Shown: positions 55,391 to 64,000 of the stretch, piece after piece
Layout of the letters: the number at the start of each line of letters is the position of its first letter
Numbering within the stretch: the first letter of the stretch is position 1
DNA from: Protopterus annectens
Taxonomy: Eukaryota; Chordata; Ceratodontiformes; Protopteridae
DNA: 64,000 nucleotides
Assembly (NCBI RefSeq): GCF_019279795.1
Contig: NC_056739.1
Location: forward strand, 13,034,968 to 13,098,967
Direction of reading: 5' to 3'
The notes under the pieces: model-generated
What the model was told of the DNA's origin: nothing
The model's input: the letters and a program-made list of their open reading frames with translations, nothing else
Database searches by the model: none
Made by a program: the position numbers and the translations under genes

Positions 55391-57715
55391 CTCAACTGCC
55401 TCCAGAGATGGACAGACGGGCTTCCTTTTAGAAGCACTAAAAGGGCTTACCATGGAATGATTCTCTGTCACCCTGATTTTGCAGAACCCCTCTGCCGCAT
55501 GGTCAGTGTCTTCCATTACTGCTTCCCCCTCTGCCCTGGGGGAAGAATCACCATGTGTGTCCAGAAAAGCTCTCTGGGATTTTTGGAACCACATTTTTCC
55601 TCCCTTTTGACCTTTTGGGTAAAGTCTAGAAGGTAGAGAAAAATGGACTCCTGCGGCCGAGAGAATTTTTCCTTCTTGTTCACACCTGGTTGGTGTGCTT
55701 TCGACTTTTCGCCCAAACAAGGATAAGCCATCAAAAGGGGCATTAACAAAGGAAGATTTAAAGGGCTCCACAAAATCACACAAATGCATCCAGGAATGTC
55801 TCCTTAGTGAAATTCCTGAACCCACTGCCCTACTCACTCCATCTGCTGCATAGGAAATGAGTCTCATGGAGGAGTTGACCACTGAGTTTAAGGTGGAGAG
55901 CTGACAGGAAACCTTTTCTAATACCCCTTCAGCTACTGAAACTTGGAGAGCATCTCCTAGCTCCTTCAAGAGATCTCTCTGAAGTCTGGTAAAGTGGGTG
56001 AGATAATTCAGCGATCTGAGTGCAAAGGTCGCTGAAGAAAAGGTGCATTTTCTGTATCTGCCCATCGTACGAGACACCTTGTTTGGTGGATGGACAGACG
56101 AGGACGTCTCTGAAAGTTCCTTTTTTGTGGCTGCTGCCACCACCATAGCATTTACTGGGACACCTTTTGTAAGAAAACTCTTATCTGTAGGGGATGTTAT
56201 GAATTTATTTGGCCTCTGGGGAACAGGCTCCACTGAGTCTGGAGACTCCCATGTCTTTCAACAAACTAGGTTCATCGAAAGGTGGAGACACCCAAGTGGT
56301 GGAAAGGGGAGACCCAAAAGCCTTCAGGTACACAGACTCCTCCTCAGAAGGGTTGATGGACTTTCAGCCACCTCTCTAAGAATTTCCAGGATGTCTGCAA
56401 AGGAGACGTCCTCAGAGAGTGACCGTGAGGACCCTTCTGACTCATCAAGGTTTGTATCAGATGTCACAGACAATTGGGGAGTCTAAATGCTTCCTGTTGC
56501 AAATTCTCTTACAAGGGACCTCTTCAGAAGGGTATTCTGGAGAGGTTTTGGAAGATAGGGGTTCATCCAATGGGGCATCCTGAGGCCTAGAGTTTCCGCG
56601 TGTCTGTGGATGCAAGGGTGCCAAGACAGACACCAGTGCCTTTGGGGGAAGAATGCCTGGACCTGAGAGTGGACCTGTCTGTGGAGACAGCACTCTCCTC
56701 ATTACCTCGAAAGCCCCCCAGCCCCTGATCCTACGAAACCTCTGGCTCCAAAGAGCCAGAAGGCATCCCCAGAACCAAGGGGGTTGACTCCGTGGCTGAT
56801 GTAGGAGCCAAGCTCATCCACACAGAAGCCCCAAGAGACAAGTTCAGATCCAACAACTGTCTGATCCGACTTTCCTCCCCAGATCCAACTGGAGAGTGTT
56901 GTCTCCTAGACTCCTGGGGTTCAGTGGAACTGAGGATGTCGGAGCAGTAGTCGGGTCCAAAGATCCTGGAGTAGGTCTCAGTTCTGACGGCTCCACTACA
57001 ATCAGTTCTAGACATGCCAGCTCCAAGATTCCAAGTCGGATCAGAGGCAGAACAGATGGTGAAGGGGTAGTCTTGGTCGGTTCAAAATCCCTCTGGGTTG
57101 GAGCCAACAACAGTTTGGCAAGCGCTGATGTCTTTAATAGCCTCCGTACCATATGATCCACATCATCATCAGAAAGGCTCCTGGAGGATCGAGAGGAGGG
57201 AGCAGGAGATCTAGCAGGCTGAAGCAAAGGGGAATGCAAAGTGGGAGAAACCAGTTCCAATTCCGGGGACCGGGTCCACAAATGAAATTCCAATGGCACT
57301 GACACAGAAGGAGGCGAGGTAGTTGGTTTTTCGGGCCCAACAGTCTTTGGGTCCAGAGATGACACTTTTGATAACTTTTTAAGTGGCTCTGAATGAGCAC
57401 TGGAAGGAGATGACTTTTTCCCTGACTTCACGGATTTTGAAGAAGGGGATTTGGCCAATTTTGAAGTACCCTGACATTCTTCAATAGCTTCAGTGAAGGG
57501 GGCCTTCAGCAAACCTCTCAGAATAAGCTTATTCTTTCTCTCAAGCAGAACTCTATGGGCGAATGAGTGACAGATTGCACAGGACTCCTGTAAGTGAACT
57601 GCTCCAAGGCAGTATACACAAACAGTGTGACCATCAGTAATCGACAGTTGTTTTATTATACTTCCCACATTTCTTGAATCCAGAGGGTTTTGTTTCCTTA
57701 GGATTCTTAGACATT
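55241..57715 (-). pseudogene. gag region of DIRS J (fossil)
   Basis: The N-terminal piece (56844-57668) starts just after the first cysteine pair and keeps VCVYCLGAVHLQESCAICHS, LLERKNKLILRGLLKAP and the SSRSLSDDDVDHMVRRLLK block. The core piece (55241-56233, 330 residues) has KFITSPTDKSFLTKGVPVN, HPPNKVSRTMGRYRK and HFTRLQRDLLKELGD. Confidence 0.83.
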
Positions 57716-57749
57716 ATAGCTGCAAATAACAACAGTAACAACTAATTGC

Positions 57750-57751
<2 letters not shown>

Positions 57752-57780
<29 letters not shown>

Positions 57781-57785
57781 CTATA

Positions 57786-57837
<52 letters not shown>

Positions 57838-57841
57838 TATA
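57752..57841. repeat. (TA)n tract with small interruptions
   Basis: About 90 bp of TA repeat broken by single c or g changes, in the leader of DIRS J. A poly-T run and an (ATT)n run follow. Confidence 0.95.

Positions 57842-57850
<9 letters not shown>

Positions 57851-57877
<27 letters not shown>
57851..57877. repeat. (ATT)n microsatellite
   Basis: Nine ATT units directly after a poly-T run, in the leader of DIRS J. Confidence 0.95.
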
Positions 57878-58156
57878 AACAAGAAGAGAATAAACACTCA
57901 GGGAAAAGCCCAACAAACTAGAACAGAAAAAGGAAGTTCTCTCAGGTAAACAAATCTGCCCTAGGTTAAAAGGGGAGTAAGAAGCCCTCTAAATTAAATG
58001 GGCAATGGCAGCCCTCTAACTTAAATGAACTTGCATGGTAATGTAAGAGGTAGCAAGGGGAAAAAAACTTAAGTAAACGAAGTTCGTTAACTTAAACAAG
58101 CCTGTCAACAAAAAACAAAATGGAAGGAAGCCCTCTAACTAAAACGGGCTTAGAAA
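57878..58156 (-). other. 5' leader of DIRS J
   Basis: AT-rich leader with repeated phrases of the form gccctctaa(a/c)t(t)aaatgggc, also seen in the leader of DIRS C. No gene is present. K begins at about 58157. Confidence 0.6.
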
Positions 58157-58352
58157 AAATAAGTTATGTACTTACCATAATGTTCCAGGTTTGTTGTCCT
58201 TGATCTCGCCTTCCTTCTTGTTGGTTGGGTTCAGAACCGACCCTTGACTCTGACTTGGCCATATTCTAAAGCTTGAGAGCTGCCACTGGCTTGAGGCTAG
58301 ACCCTATCCTATCATGCCTAGTGCTAGTTACCCAGATCTCATTTGTGATAAC
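58157..58352 (-). repeat. 3' ITR of DIRS K
   Basis: Tip aagttatg, tacttac, cataatgtt. Core gggttcagaaccgacccttg, border acccagatctcatttgtg. Confidence 0.8.
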
Positions 58353-58555
58353 CCATAACACTAGACCACAATGTGTAGATATATAAATAATAGACATAGC
58401 TAACAAAAATACATGTATATGAATATAAGAAGAAACCCTCAAGCCATAAGTAGAAATTCTTATTCTATCCAACTCATAAGGCAGGAAGGGAAGCAAGGCC
58501 TGTATAGTCAAATATGGATAACTCCTCTCGATCCTCCAGGAGGAAGAAGGAGGGT

Positions 58556-58675
58556 GGGATGCAAGAAGGAAGGCGAGATCAAGGACAACCAACATGGAAC
58601 GTTATGCTAAGTACATAACTTCTTTATGTTATGTTGTCCCTATCTTGCCTTCCTTCTTGCTGGTTGAGATAGCAT
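58556..58675 (-). repeat. ICR of DIRS K
   Basis: Inverse of the 3' tip (aaggacaaccaacatggaac) joined at cataacttctttatgttatg to a 5'-tip-like sequence (ttgtccctatcttgccttcc). Confidence 0.82.
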
Positions 58676-58679
58676 CCCC

Positions 58680-59603
58680 AGCACCTTCTTCTTGGGTGGC
58701 TCAAAGGAATATATCTTCAGAACCGTGGAACCAAAGAATGCCCTGTTCTGGGAGGCCACATCTACTTTGTAATGAGTAATGAAGTTATGGGGGTTAACCT
58801 ACATAGCTGCCACACAAATTGAGTCCAAAGGCAGTCTGGCCCCAAAGGCAGTAGATGTAGACAAAGCCCTAGTTGAGTGTCCCCAAATTTTCCCTGGTAC
58901 TTGTTTGTTCTGTGAATCACAGACATAAGTAATAGTATCCGAAATCCATTTTGATAAAGTCACTTTCGATACTGGAGTTCCCTTTTCGTTCTCTGCAAAG
59001 GATACAAACAGTTGGTCAGATTGTATGAATTCTTAAGTCCTGTGCAAACAGAAACATAATTGTCTATGAACATCCAATTGGTGTAGATTATACTCTGTCT
59101 TGTTGCCATAGTTCAGAAAAAACACTGGTAGTTCTATCGATTGATTCAGATTGAACTGTGAGCAAACTTTTGGTAGAAAAGAAGGGTTGGTCCTAAGAGA
59201 AACCCTAACTTTGTGGAAAATTAAATAAGGAGAAGGAATGGAAAGAGCTTGTAATTCTGATACCCTCCTAGCTGAGATAATGGCGATCAAGAAAATAGTT
59301 TTCCATGTCAAAAATTTTAGAGCACAAGAACTGGCTGGTTCAAATGGAAGAAGAATCAAGGAAGCTAGGACTAAATTTAGATTCCAAGGAGGAAGTGGTA
59401 CTCTTATTGGGGGTCTCAAAAGAATGGTACCCCTCAGAAAAGCTTTGCATAGCCTGTGGGACATGACATTAGAAACCATTTCTCCCACATGGAAGTTAGA
59501 AATAGCAGTCAATTGAACTTGGATAGTTGCTGCTCCTGCTCCTTGGTTGAAAGTTTCAGCCAGGAACTCTAGTATCTCTGAAATGGGTGCAGTAAAAGGA
59601 TCA
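58680..59603 (-). pseudogene. tyrosine recombinase region of DIRS K (fossil, cut)
   Basis: The 159-residue piece (59033-59512) carries NVMSHRLCKAFLRGTILLRP, the arginine block SARRVSELQALSI and LRTNPSFLPKVC. The N-terminal part is removed by L. Confidence 0.8.
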
Positions 59604-59766
59604 ATCTGAAGTAGTTACTTCATTTGATCTGCAACCTGTGGGTGTCGGATCCGACCTCGGATCCGATCCGGAAGCTTTCCAAGCTCCAAGATCCGAGCTC
59701 CTAGCTCCTCCCCTACCCATAATCCCCTACTACCAACGACATTACCTCAGATCGTTTTTTGCCGCG
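59604..59766 (+). repeat. 5' ITR of DIRS L
   Basis: Tip atctgaagtagttacttcat, then ctgcaacctgtggg, core gtcggatccgacctcggatc, and an agctcctagctcctcccct block shared with E. Confidence 0.88.
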
Positions 59767-59925
59767 GCTGAAGAAGCTTCCTTGTGAAGAGCTCCTGGCT
59801 GGGTGAGATCATTGCTGGTCTTAAACCAACTTTTTTCAATCAAGTTTTTGGTCCCTTTTCTGTTAACTTAATTACTAGCTTATCTTCACTCCCCTCCCCC
59901 TCCTAGTGTTTGGGTGTGTGTGTGA

Positions 59926-62231
59926 ATGATGTCTGAAGGGCTTAAGGCCATTTTTTCTAAATGTACTGAGTGTGGCCACAAGCTTTCTCCAGCTGATGGC
60001 CACACTCAGTGCGTTTTGTGCCTGGGGGCAGCCCATTTGTCAGAGGCCTGCCAGATCTGCGCGGCCTTTAACCCCCGGGCACTTCGGGATAGGAAGAACA
60101 AGCTGATCCTGGTGGGAAAGCTTCCCCAGGAGTCAGCTTCTTCTTCCTCTCCCGTTCAGGCTCCAGCTGCTTCGGCAGCTTCGGCGCCATCTATCCCCTT
60201 AGCTCTACCCGGGACTCAACCTCCCTCATCGGGTTTGAGCTCTGGGGAAACTAGTGCCTCTTCCCTTAAAGAGAAGAGACACAAGGATAAGGAAGGACAT
60301 AAGTCTCACAAAAGGCGGGCCGAATCTCATCCTTCGGCTCCGCCAGCGAAACTGCTTAAGTCTCCCTCGAGGGTCTCCGGATCCCCCTCCTCTCGGCGCC
60401 GTTCGCCCTGTTTTTCGCCGGAGCCAGAGGAGGAGGATAGGTCTCCCTCGAGATTTTCGAGGCAGCCCTCCCGGCCCACCTCTACTACTTCATCTAGGTC
60501 GACCCGAAGCATCTCCGAAACGGATATGGATCGGATGATGCATCGATTCTTACAGACCCAAATGCAGATGGGGATGCTCTTGCCTCCCCCCCTCTGGGGG
60601 GGAGTGCAGCCCCCATATTTGCCCCGATCACTCCTTCTCTGACTCGTTTTCGGGTCTCGGAGTCATCGGATCCAGGCCCTTTCGGACCTGGGGAATTGTC
60701 GGCGCCGATAGCGGTGGTCTCTTCGACACCGACTATACCTTCGAGCTTGTCGGACCCGAGCTCTCCGGGCCGAGGGCTGAGCGTCCGATCCGAGGGAGTT
60801 GCTGTGTCTTCGGCGCTATTGGCGTCGGAGCACACCTCTGCCTCGGCACCGACTGCATCGGCTCCGACCCCGATCCCTTCCTCGGATCCGAGGAGATTGC
60901 TCTCAGAGGCTGGCGAGAGTGGCTCTCCTTCGGCTTTTGAGGTAGTGGAGAGGGTACTGTCGAGGTCCTCCAGATCCCTGACCCGGGCTTCGGATCCACC
61001 CGTACCTCCACTGTATGAGGGTCTGTCTTCCATCATCCGTCCATCTGGACAGCCTGCCCAAGCCCTCCAGCTAGTTCCCGCGGAGGAACAACAACCCGTG
61101 GACAAGCCCTCTTCGGAGAGTCCCACCGAGGAGGTCCCTCGGAAACATCGGTGCAAAAGGAGGCACCTGGACTCCCCCGAGTCCGTTACCACAGACACAG
61201 ACTTAGATGATACGGAGGGTTTCCCAAGGTCACCCCCCGAAGATGTCTCCTTTGGAGACATCATGGAAATGTTGCGTATCAGAGGGGGGTGGTCAGCCCA
61301 AAAGCCCTCCTTTGATGAGTCCGTGTTCCTGGAGGCCTTTGAGGCAGGCCCATCTATCTCCTGGGTGTCCCCTACGGCCGACCCCCTGGTGGACTTAATT
61401 ACCACCAGAGCTTGGAAGGAGCCCGACACTGTGGAGCCAATCCCTAGGCACCCCGATAAAGTCCTCAGCCCACCCACTGATAGACTGTCTTGGGCCAAAG
61501 GAACCCCCGTTGATGCTATGTTGGTGGCGGCGGCCACCAAGAAAGAACTTGCGTAGGAGAGTTCTTCGGTTCACCTGCCAGATAAGGAATCTCGAGCGCT
61601 TGACCGGAATGGGAAGCGGATGTTTGCTTCAGTGACCTTTTATATAAGGGCGCTGAACTATATGGCACATACCATTAGGCTACAGCGAGACTTGATTAAA
61701 GAATACGCTGCAGCCCCCCCGGAGTCCATGTCAGTCCCAGACAAAAAGGTTTTTGAGACTCGAATGGCCACTCTAAAATCCATCTCCAATACGTCTATGC
61801 GGCTTCTCTCCCATGCAACGGAGGGAGCCGCTAGAGCTGACGGAGCCGGGGTCGTCTTGCGACGTCTCTCCTGGCTCCATCTGTGTGACTTCACGAACCC
61901 CTTCAAGGCGTCCTTCGCGAACGCCCCTTTTGACGGTTCTGCCTTGTTTTGTTAAACTGTTCACGACACGCTGGTCCAAAGCGAAAAGGATGGGAAGATG
62001 CTGTCTGCCGTCGGAGTCCGCTTCTCTAATCCCCAAAGATCCTTCTCCAGGAATCAGAGGGGACAAAAGAAGCTGTGGTTCCGTAAGTCTCAGCAATCCC
62101 ATCCTGCTGCGGACCACTCGTCCTCTAGAGGCAGAGGAGGACAAGGTGGACGCCGGCCCAGAGGCAGAGGGGGGCCACGTAATTTCGGGTCTAGAGAACC
62201 TTTCTTGCACAGACCCGCACAACAGCCCTGA
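59926..62231 (+). pseudogene. gag region of DIRS L (fossil)
   Basis: Starts MMSEGLKAIFSKCTECGHKL with the cysteine series C-x2-C, C-x2-C, C-x2-C, then ALRDRKNKLILVGKLPQES. A linker follows with SKSTRS-like and SAP repeats. Further right are RCKRRHLDSPESVTTDTD and DVSFGDIMEMLRIRGGW (60696-61556), then LNYMAHTIRLQRDLIKEYAA (61620-61955) and an Arg/Gly tail, GRGGQGGRRPRGRGGPR (61998-62231). Long minus-strand open frames over it are antisense shadows. Confidence 0.87.
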
Positions 62232-62299
62232 GGGCTTGCCCGACTGTCCCTCTCTGGAGGCAGGCGGGGGGCGATTGTCGGAGCACCTGTCAAACTGGG

Positions 62300-64000
62300 A
62301 GTCCCTTACAACAGATCGATGGGTGCTCTTGATCATATCCAGAGGATACACCATTCCATTCATAAACCTTCCCCCCAAACCCAGACGTCTCCCCGATGTC
62401 CCACCCGATCAGAGGGAGGCAGCGGCTTTGGAGATTTCAAAGCTGCTAAGAAAAAGAGCCATCCAGCCCGTCCCCCCAGATCAGTCCGGATTGGGTTATT
62501 ACTCCAGGTTCTTTTTGGTGCCAAAGAAAACGGGGGACCTCAGACCAATCTTAGACCTTTCCGCCCTGAACCTGTTCATACCCGAGGAAAAGTTCCGGAT
62601 GGTCACTCGCCAATCAATTCTCCCCCTTCTGCGGGAGAATGACTGGATGTGCTCATTAGACCTCAAGGATGCGTATTACCACATATTAATGGACAGACGA
62701 TCCAGGAGGTTCCTCCGCTTCCGGCTCGGAGCCAGTCATTATCAATTCAGGGTTCTTCCATTCAGCCTCACCTCAGCCCCCAGAGTGTTCACCAAGGTCA
62801 TGGCAGTGGTTGCAGCCCACCTGAGACTCCAGGGCATTCAGGTCTTCCCTTACCTAAACGACTGGCTCCTCACCGCGACCAACAGGCATCAGCTCTGTGT
62901 GGTGAGAGATTATGCTCTATCTCTGGCCCACAACCAAGGCATCTCAGTGAACGAGCAGAAATCCTGTCTGTGCCCCACTCAAGCCCTAGAATTCATAGGG
63001 GCCAGGTTAGATACACAAATCTCCAGAGTTGTTCCAACGTCAGTCAGGCTGAACAGCTTGTCGTTTCAGGTGTTAGCCCTTCTTCGGAGCCCTGTTCCTC
63101 CAGCAGAGTTAGTCCTGAGGGCACTGGGGTCTATGTCAGCAGCGATCGGTCTCTCTCTTCATGCCCGTCTGCGAATGCGCATATTACAATGGACCCTTCA
63201 AGTCCAATGGTCCCTGCCGATCCACCCGTTATGCATGCCAATACCCCTGAGCAGGGTGTGCAGGGACTCCCTTCTGTGGTGGTTACAGGCACAGGAACTC
63301 AGAGAAGGGAGGCCCTTTGTGATTCCCCCAGTCAAAGCCACGTTGACCACGGACGCTTCTTGCCTCGGGTGGGGGGGGCATTGTTCAGGCAGATCCGTTC
63401 AAGGCACGTGGACTTCCCTAGAGACCGCATTGCATATCAACGTCCTAGAGATGAGGGTGGTGCTTTTGGCATTGCAAGCTCTCCACGACCTTCTTCCCCT
63501 AGGGACTATTGCAATCCAGACGGACAACATGTCAGTAGTCTGGTATATAAACAAACAAGGAGGGACCAGATCTTATCCCCTGTGTCGAGAAGCCATGAGA
63601 GTGTGGGAATGGGCGATTTCCACCAACCGCTTTCTGATAGCAACGCACATTCCGGGACGGTCCAACATATTAGCGGACAAGCTAAGTCGAGTGTTCCTCA
63701 CTCCATACGAGTGGTCTCTGAATCCGTCTGTTGCAAAGCAGATCTTCCACAAATGGGGTCAGCCTCGCTGCGACCTTTTCGCTTCTCCTTTAAACACAAA
63801 ATGCAGCGAGTACTTTGCGATAGTTCCCCCCAGAGGGGAGACCCCCAGAGACACTCTAGTCCATGCTTGGCCTCCCGGACTCCTTTATGCTTATCCCCCC
63901 CTCCCACTTATGATGAAATTCATCCAGAAAGCCTGTTGGTTGGGGAGCAGAGTTATCCTCATAGCCCCATTCTGGCCTCGACAGATCTGGTTCCCCTTTC
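62300..64000 (+). pseudogene. reverse transcriptase, RNase H and Dam-like region of DIRS L (fossil, incomplete in window)
   Basis: Translated blocks include SLDLKDAYYHILMDRRSRR (about 62650-62705), the FRLGASHYQFRVLPF stretch and APRVFTKVMAVVAAHL for RT, TLTTDAS (about 63345) with INVLEMRVVLLALQAL and QTDNMSVVWYINKQGG for RNase H, and CDLFASPLNTKC and YAYPPLPLM for the Dam-like domain. The end lies beyond 64000. Confidence 0.85.

Larger units (their letters stand above)
52376..58156 (-). mobile_element. DIRS1-like retrotransposon J (fossil), 5' end beyond the nested K
   Basis: Minus-strand copy. 3' ITR 52376-52568, ICR 52678-52800, YR 52800-53560, Dam-like/RNase H 53588-54310, RT 54450-55200, gag 55241-57715, leader to 58156, where K begins. 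Its 5' ITR would lie beyond K and L, outside the window. It is strongly decayed, with more than ten interruptions, and is one of the older copies. Confidence 0.86.
58157..59603 (-). mobile_element. DIRS1-like retrotransposon K (fossil), 3' part visible
   Basis: Minus-strand copy inserted in the leader of J. 3' ITR 58157-58352, ICR 58556-58675 and recombinase region 58680-59603 are visible. L cuts it at 59604, and the rest would lie beyond the window. Some interruptions are present. Age is uncertain because only one ITR is seen. Confidence 0.83.
59604..64000 (+). mobile_element. DIRS1-like retrotransposon L (fossil), E subfamily, plus strand, runs off the window
   Basis: The only plus-strand DIRS here, inserted in K. 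5' ITR 59604-59766, leader, gag 59926-62231, RT about 62300-63330, RNase H and Dam-like about 63340 onward. The recombinase, ICR and 3' ITR lie beyond 64000. It is closest to E: same ITR border (acctcagatc), same gag start, and ggatccga words in ITR and gag. It is broken, with around five interruptions in the visible part. Confidence 0.9.

Noticed and set aside
3738-59603. LTR retrotransposons or endogenous retroviruses
   Set aside because: There are no direct long terminal repeats, no DDE integrase, no protease and no envelope. Tyrosine recombinase, inverted ends and an ICR point to DIRS.
1-64000. Host exons
   Set aside because: No run of open frames with splice sites and a recognisable cellular domain was found outside the elements. 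A decisive check would be a protein search and RNA-seq mapping.

Overview
The window reads as intergenic DNA from a transposon-rich, probably large vertebrate genome. I found no host gene, exon, tRNA or rRNA gene that I could support. Nearly everything recognisable is mobile DNA. About twelve DIRS1-like (tyrosine-recombinase) retrotransposon copies make up roughly four fifths of the 64 kb. They lie among L1-clade LINEs, an L2/CR1-clade LINE fragment, three tRNA-type SINEs, a hairpin-rich hAT-like miniature element, and GT and TA microsatellites. Abundant DIRS with L1, CR1/L2 and fish-type SINEs suggests a fish, lungfish or amphibian. I cannot choose among these from sequence alone.

Layout. 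1-3737: AT-rich flank, then a decayed L1 open reading frame 2 (endonuclease, reverse transcriptase (RT), C-terminal part) on the plus strand, cut off by a DIRS copy. 3738-36086: a nested pile of DIRS copies, all on the minus strand. Copy A (3738-9090) abuts fragment B (9090-11801, probably ending at 36086). C (11802-24131) lies upstream of B's gag and itself holds D (17223-23405). E (24797-35840) holds F (30541-35516). 36087-39421: a second L1 copy, interrupted by a SINE and by an L2/CR1-clade fragment. 39488-41670: an old SINE with a GT tract, a hairpin-rich element at 40040-40377, and otherwise unremarkable AT-rich DNA. 41671-47901: DIRS copy H, nearly full length. 47902-48646: spacer with a young SINE flanked by a perfect 19-bp target duplication. 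48647-52283: DIRS copy I, without gag. 52376 to the end: DIRS J, with K inserted upstream of its gag and L inserted into K on the opposite strand. L runs off the window.

How the parts work together. Each DIRS copy has the order gag, RT, RNase H, a Dam-methyltransferase-like domain, then tyrosine recombinase (YR). It is bounded by inverted terminal repeats (ITRs) with unlike outermost ends. Just inside the 3' ITR is an internal complementary region (ICR), which here reads as the reverse complement of the joined right and left ends, as expected for replication through a circle. All copies are treated as fossils and all appear broken. D, E, F and H look young (near-identical ITRs). C and I are older, and A, B and J are the most decayed.

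The less expected observations are these. A 10-bp palindrome in the ITRs recurs many times inside gag, in a matching subfamily-specific version. Four nested copies sit within about 450 bp of another copy's gag start. A splice-donor consensus is conserved at the outward-facing 3' end of every copy. The miniature element at 40040-40377 contains four successive hairpins.
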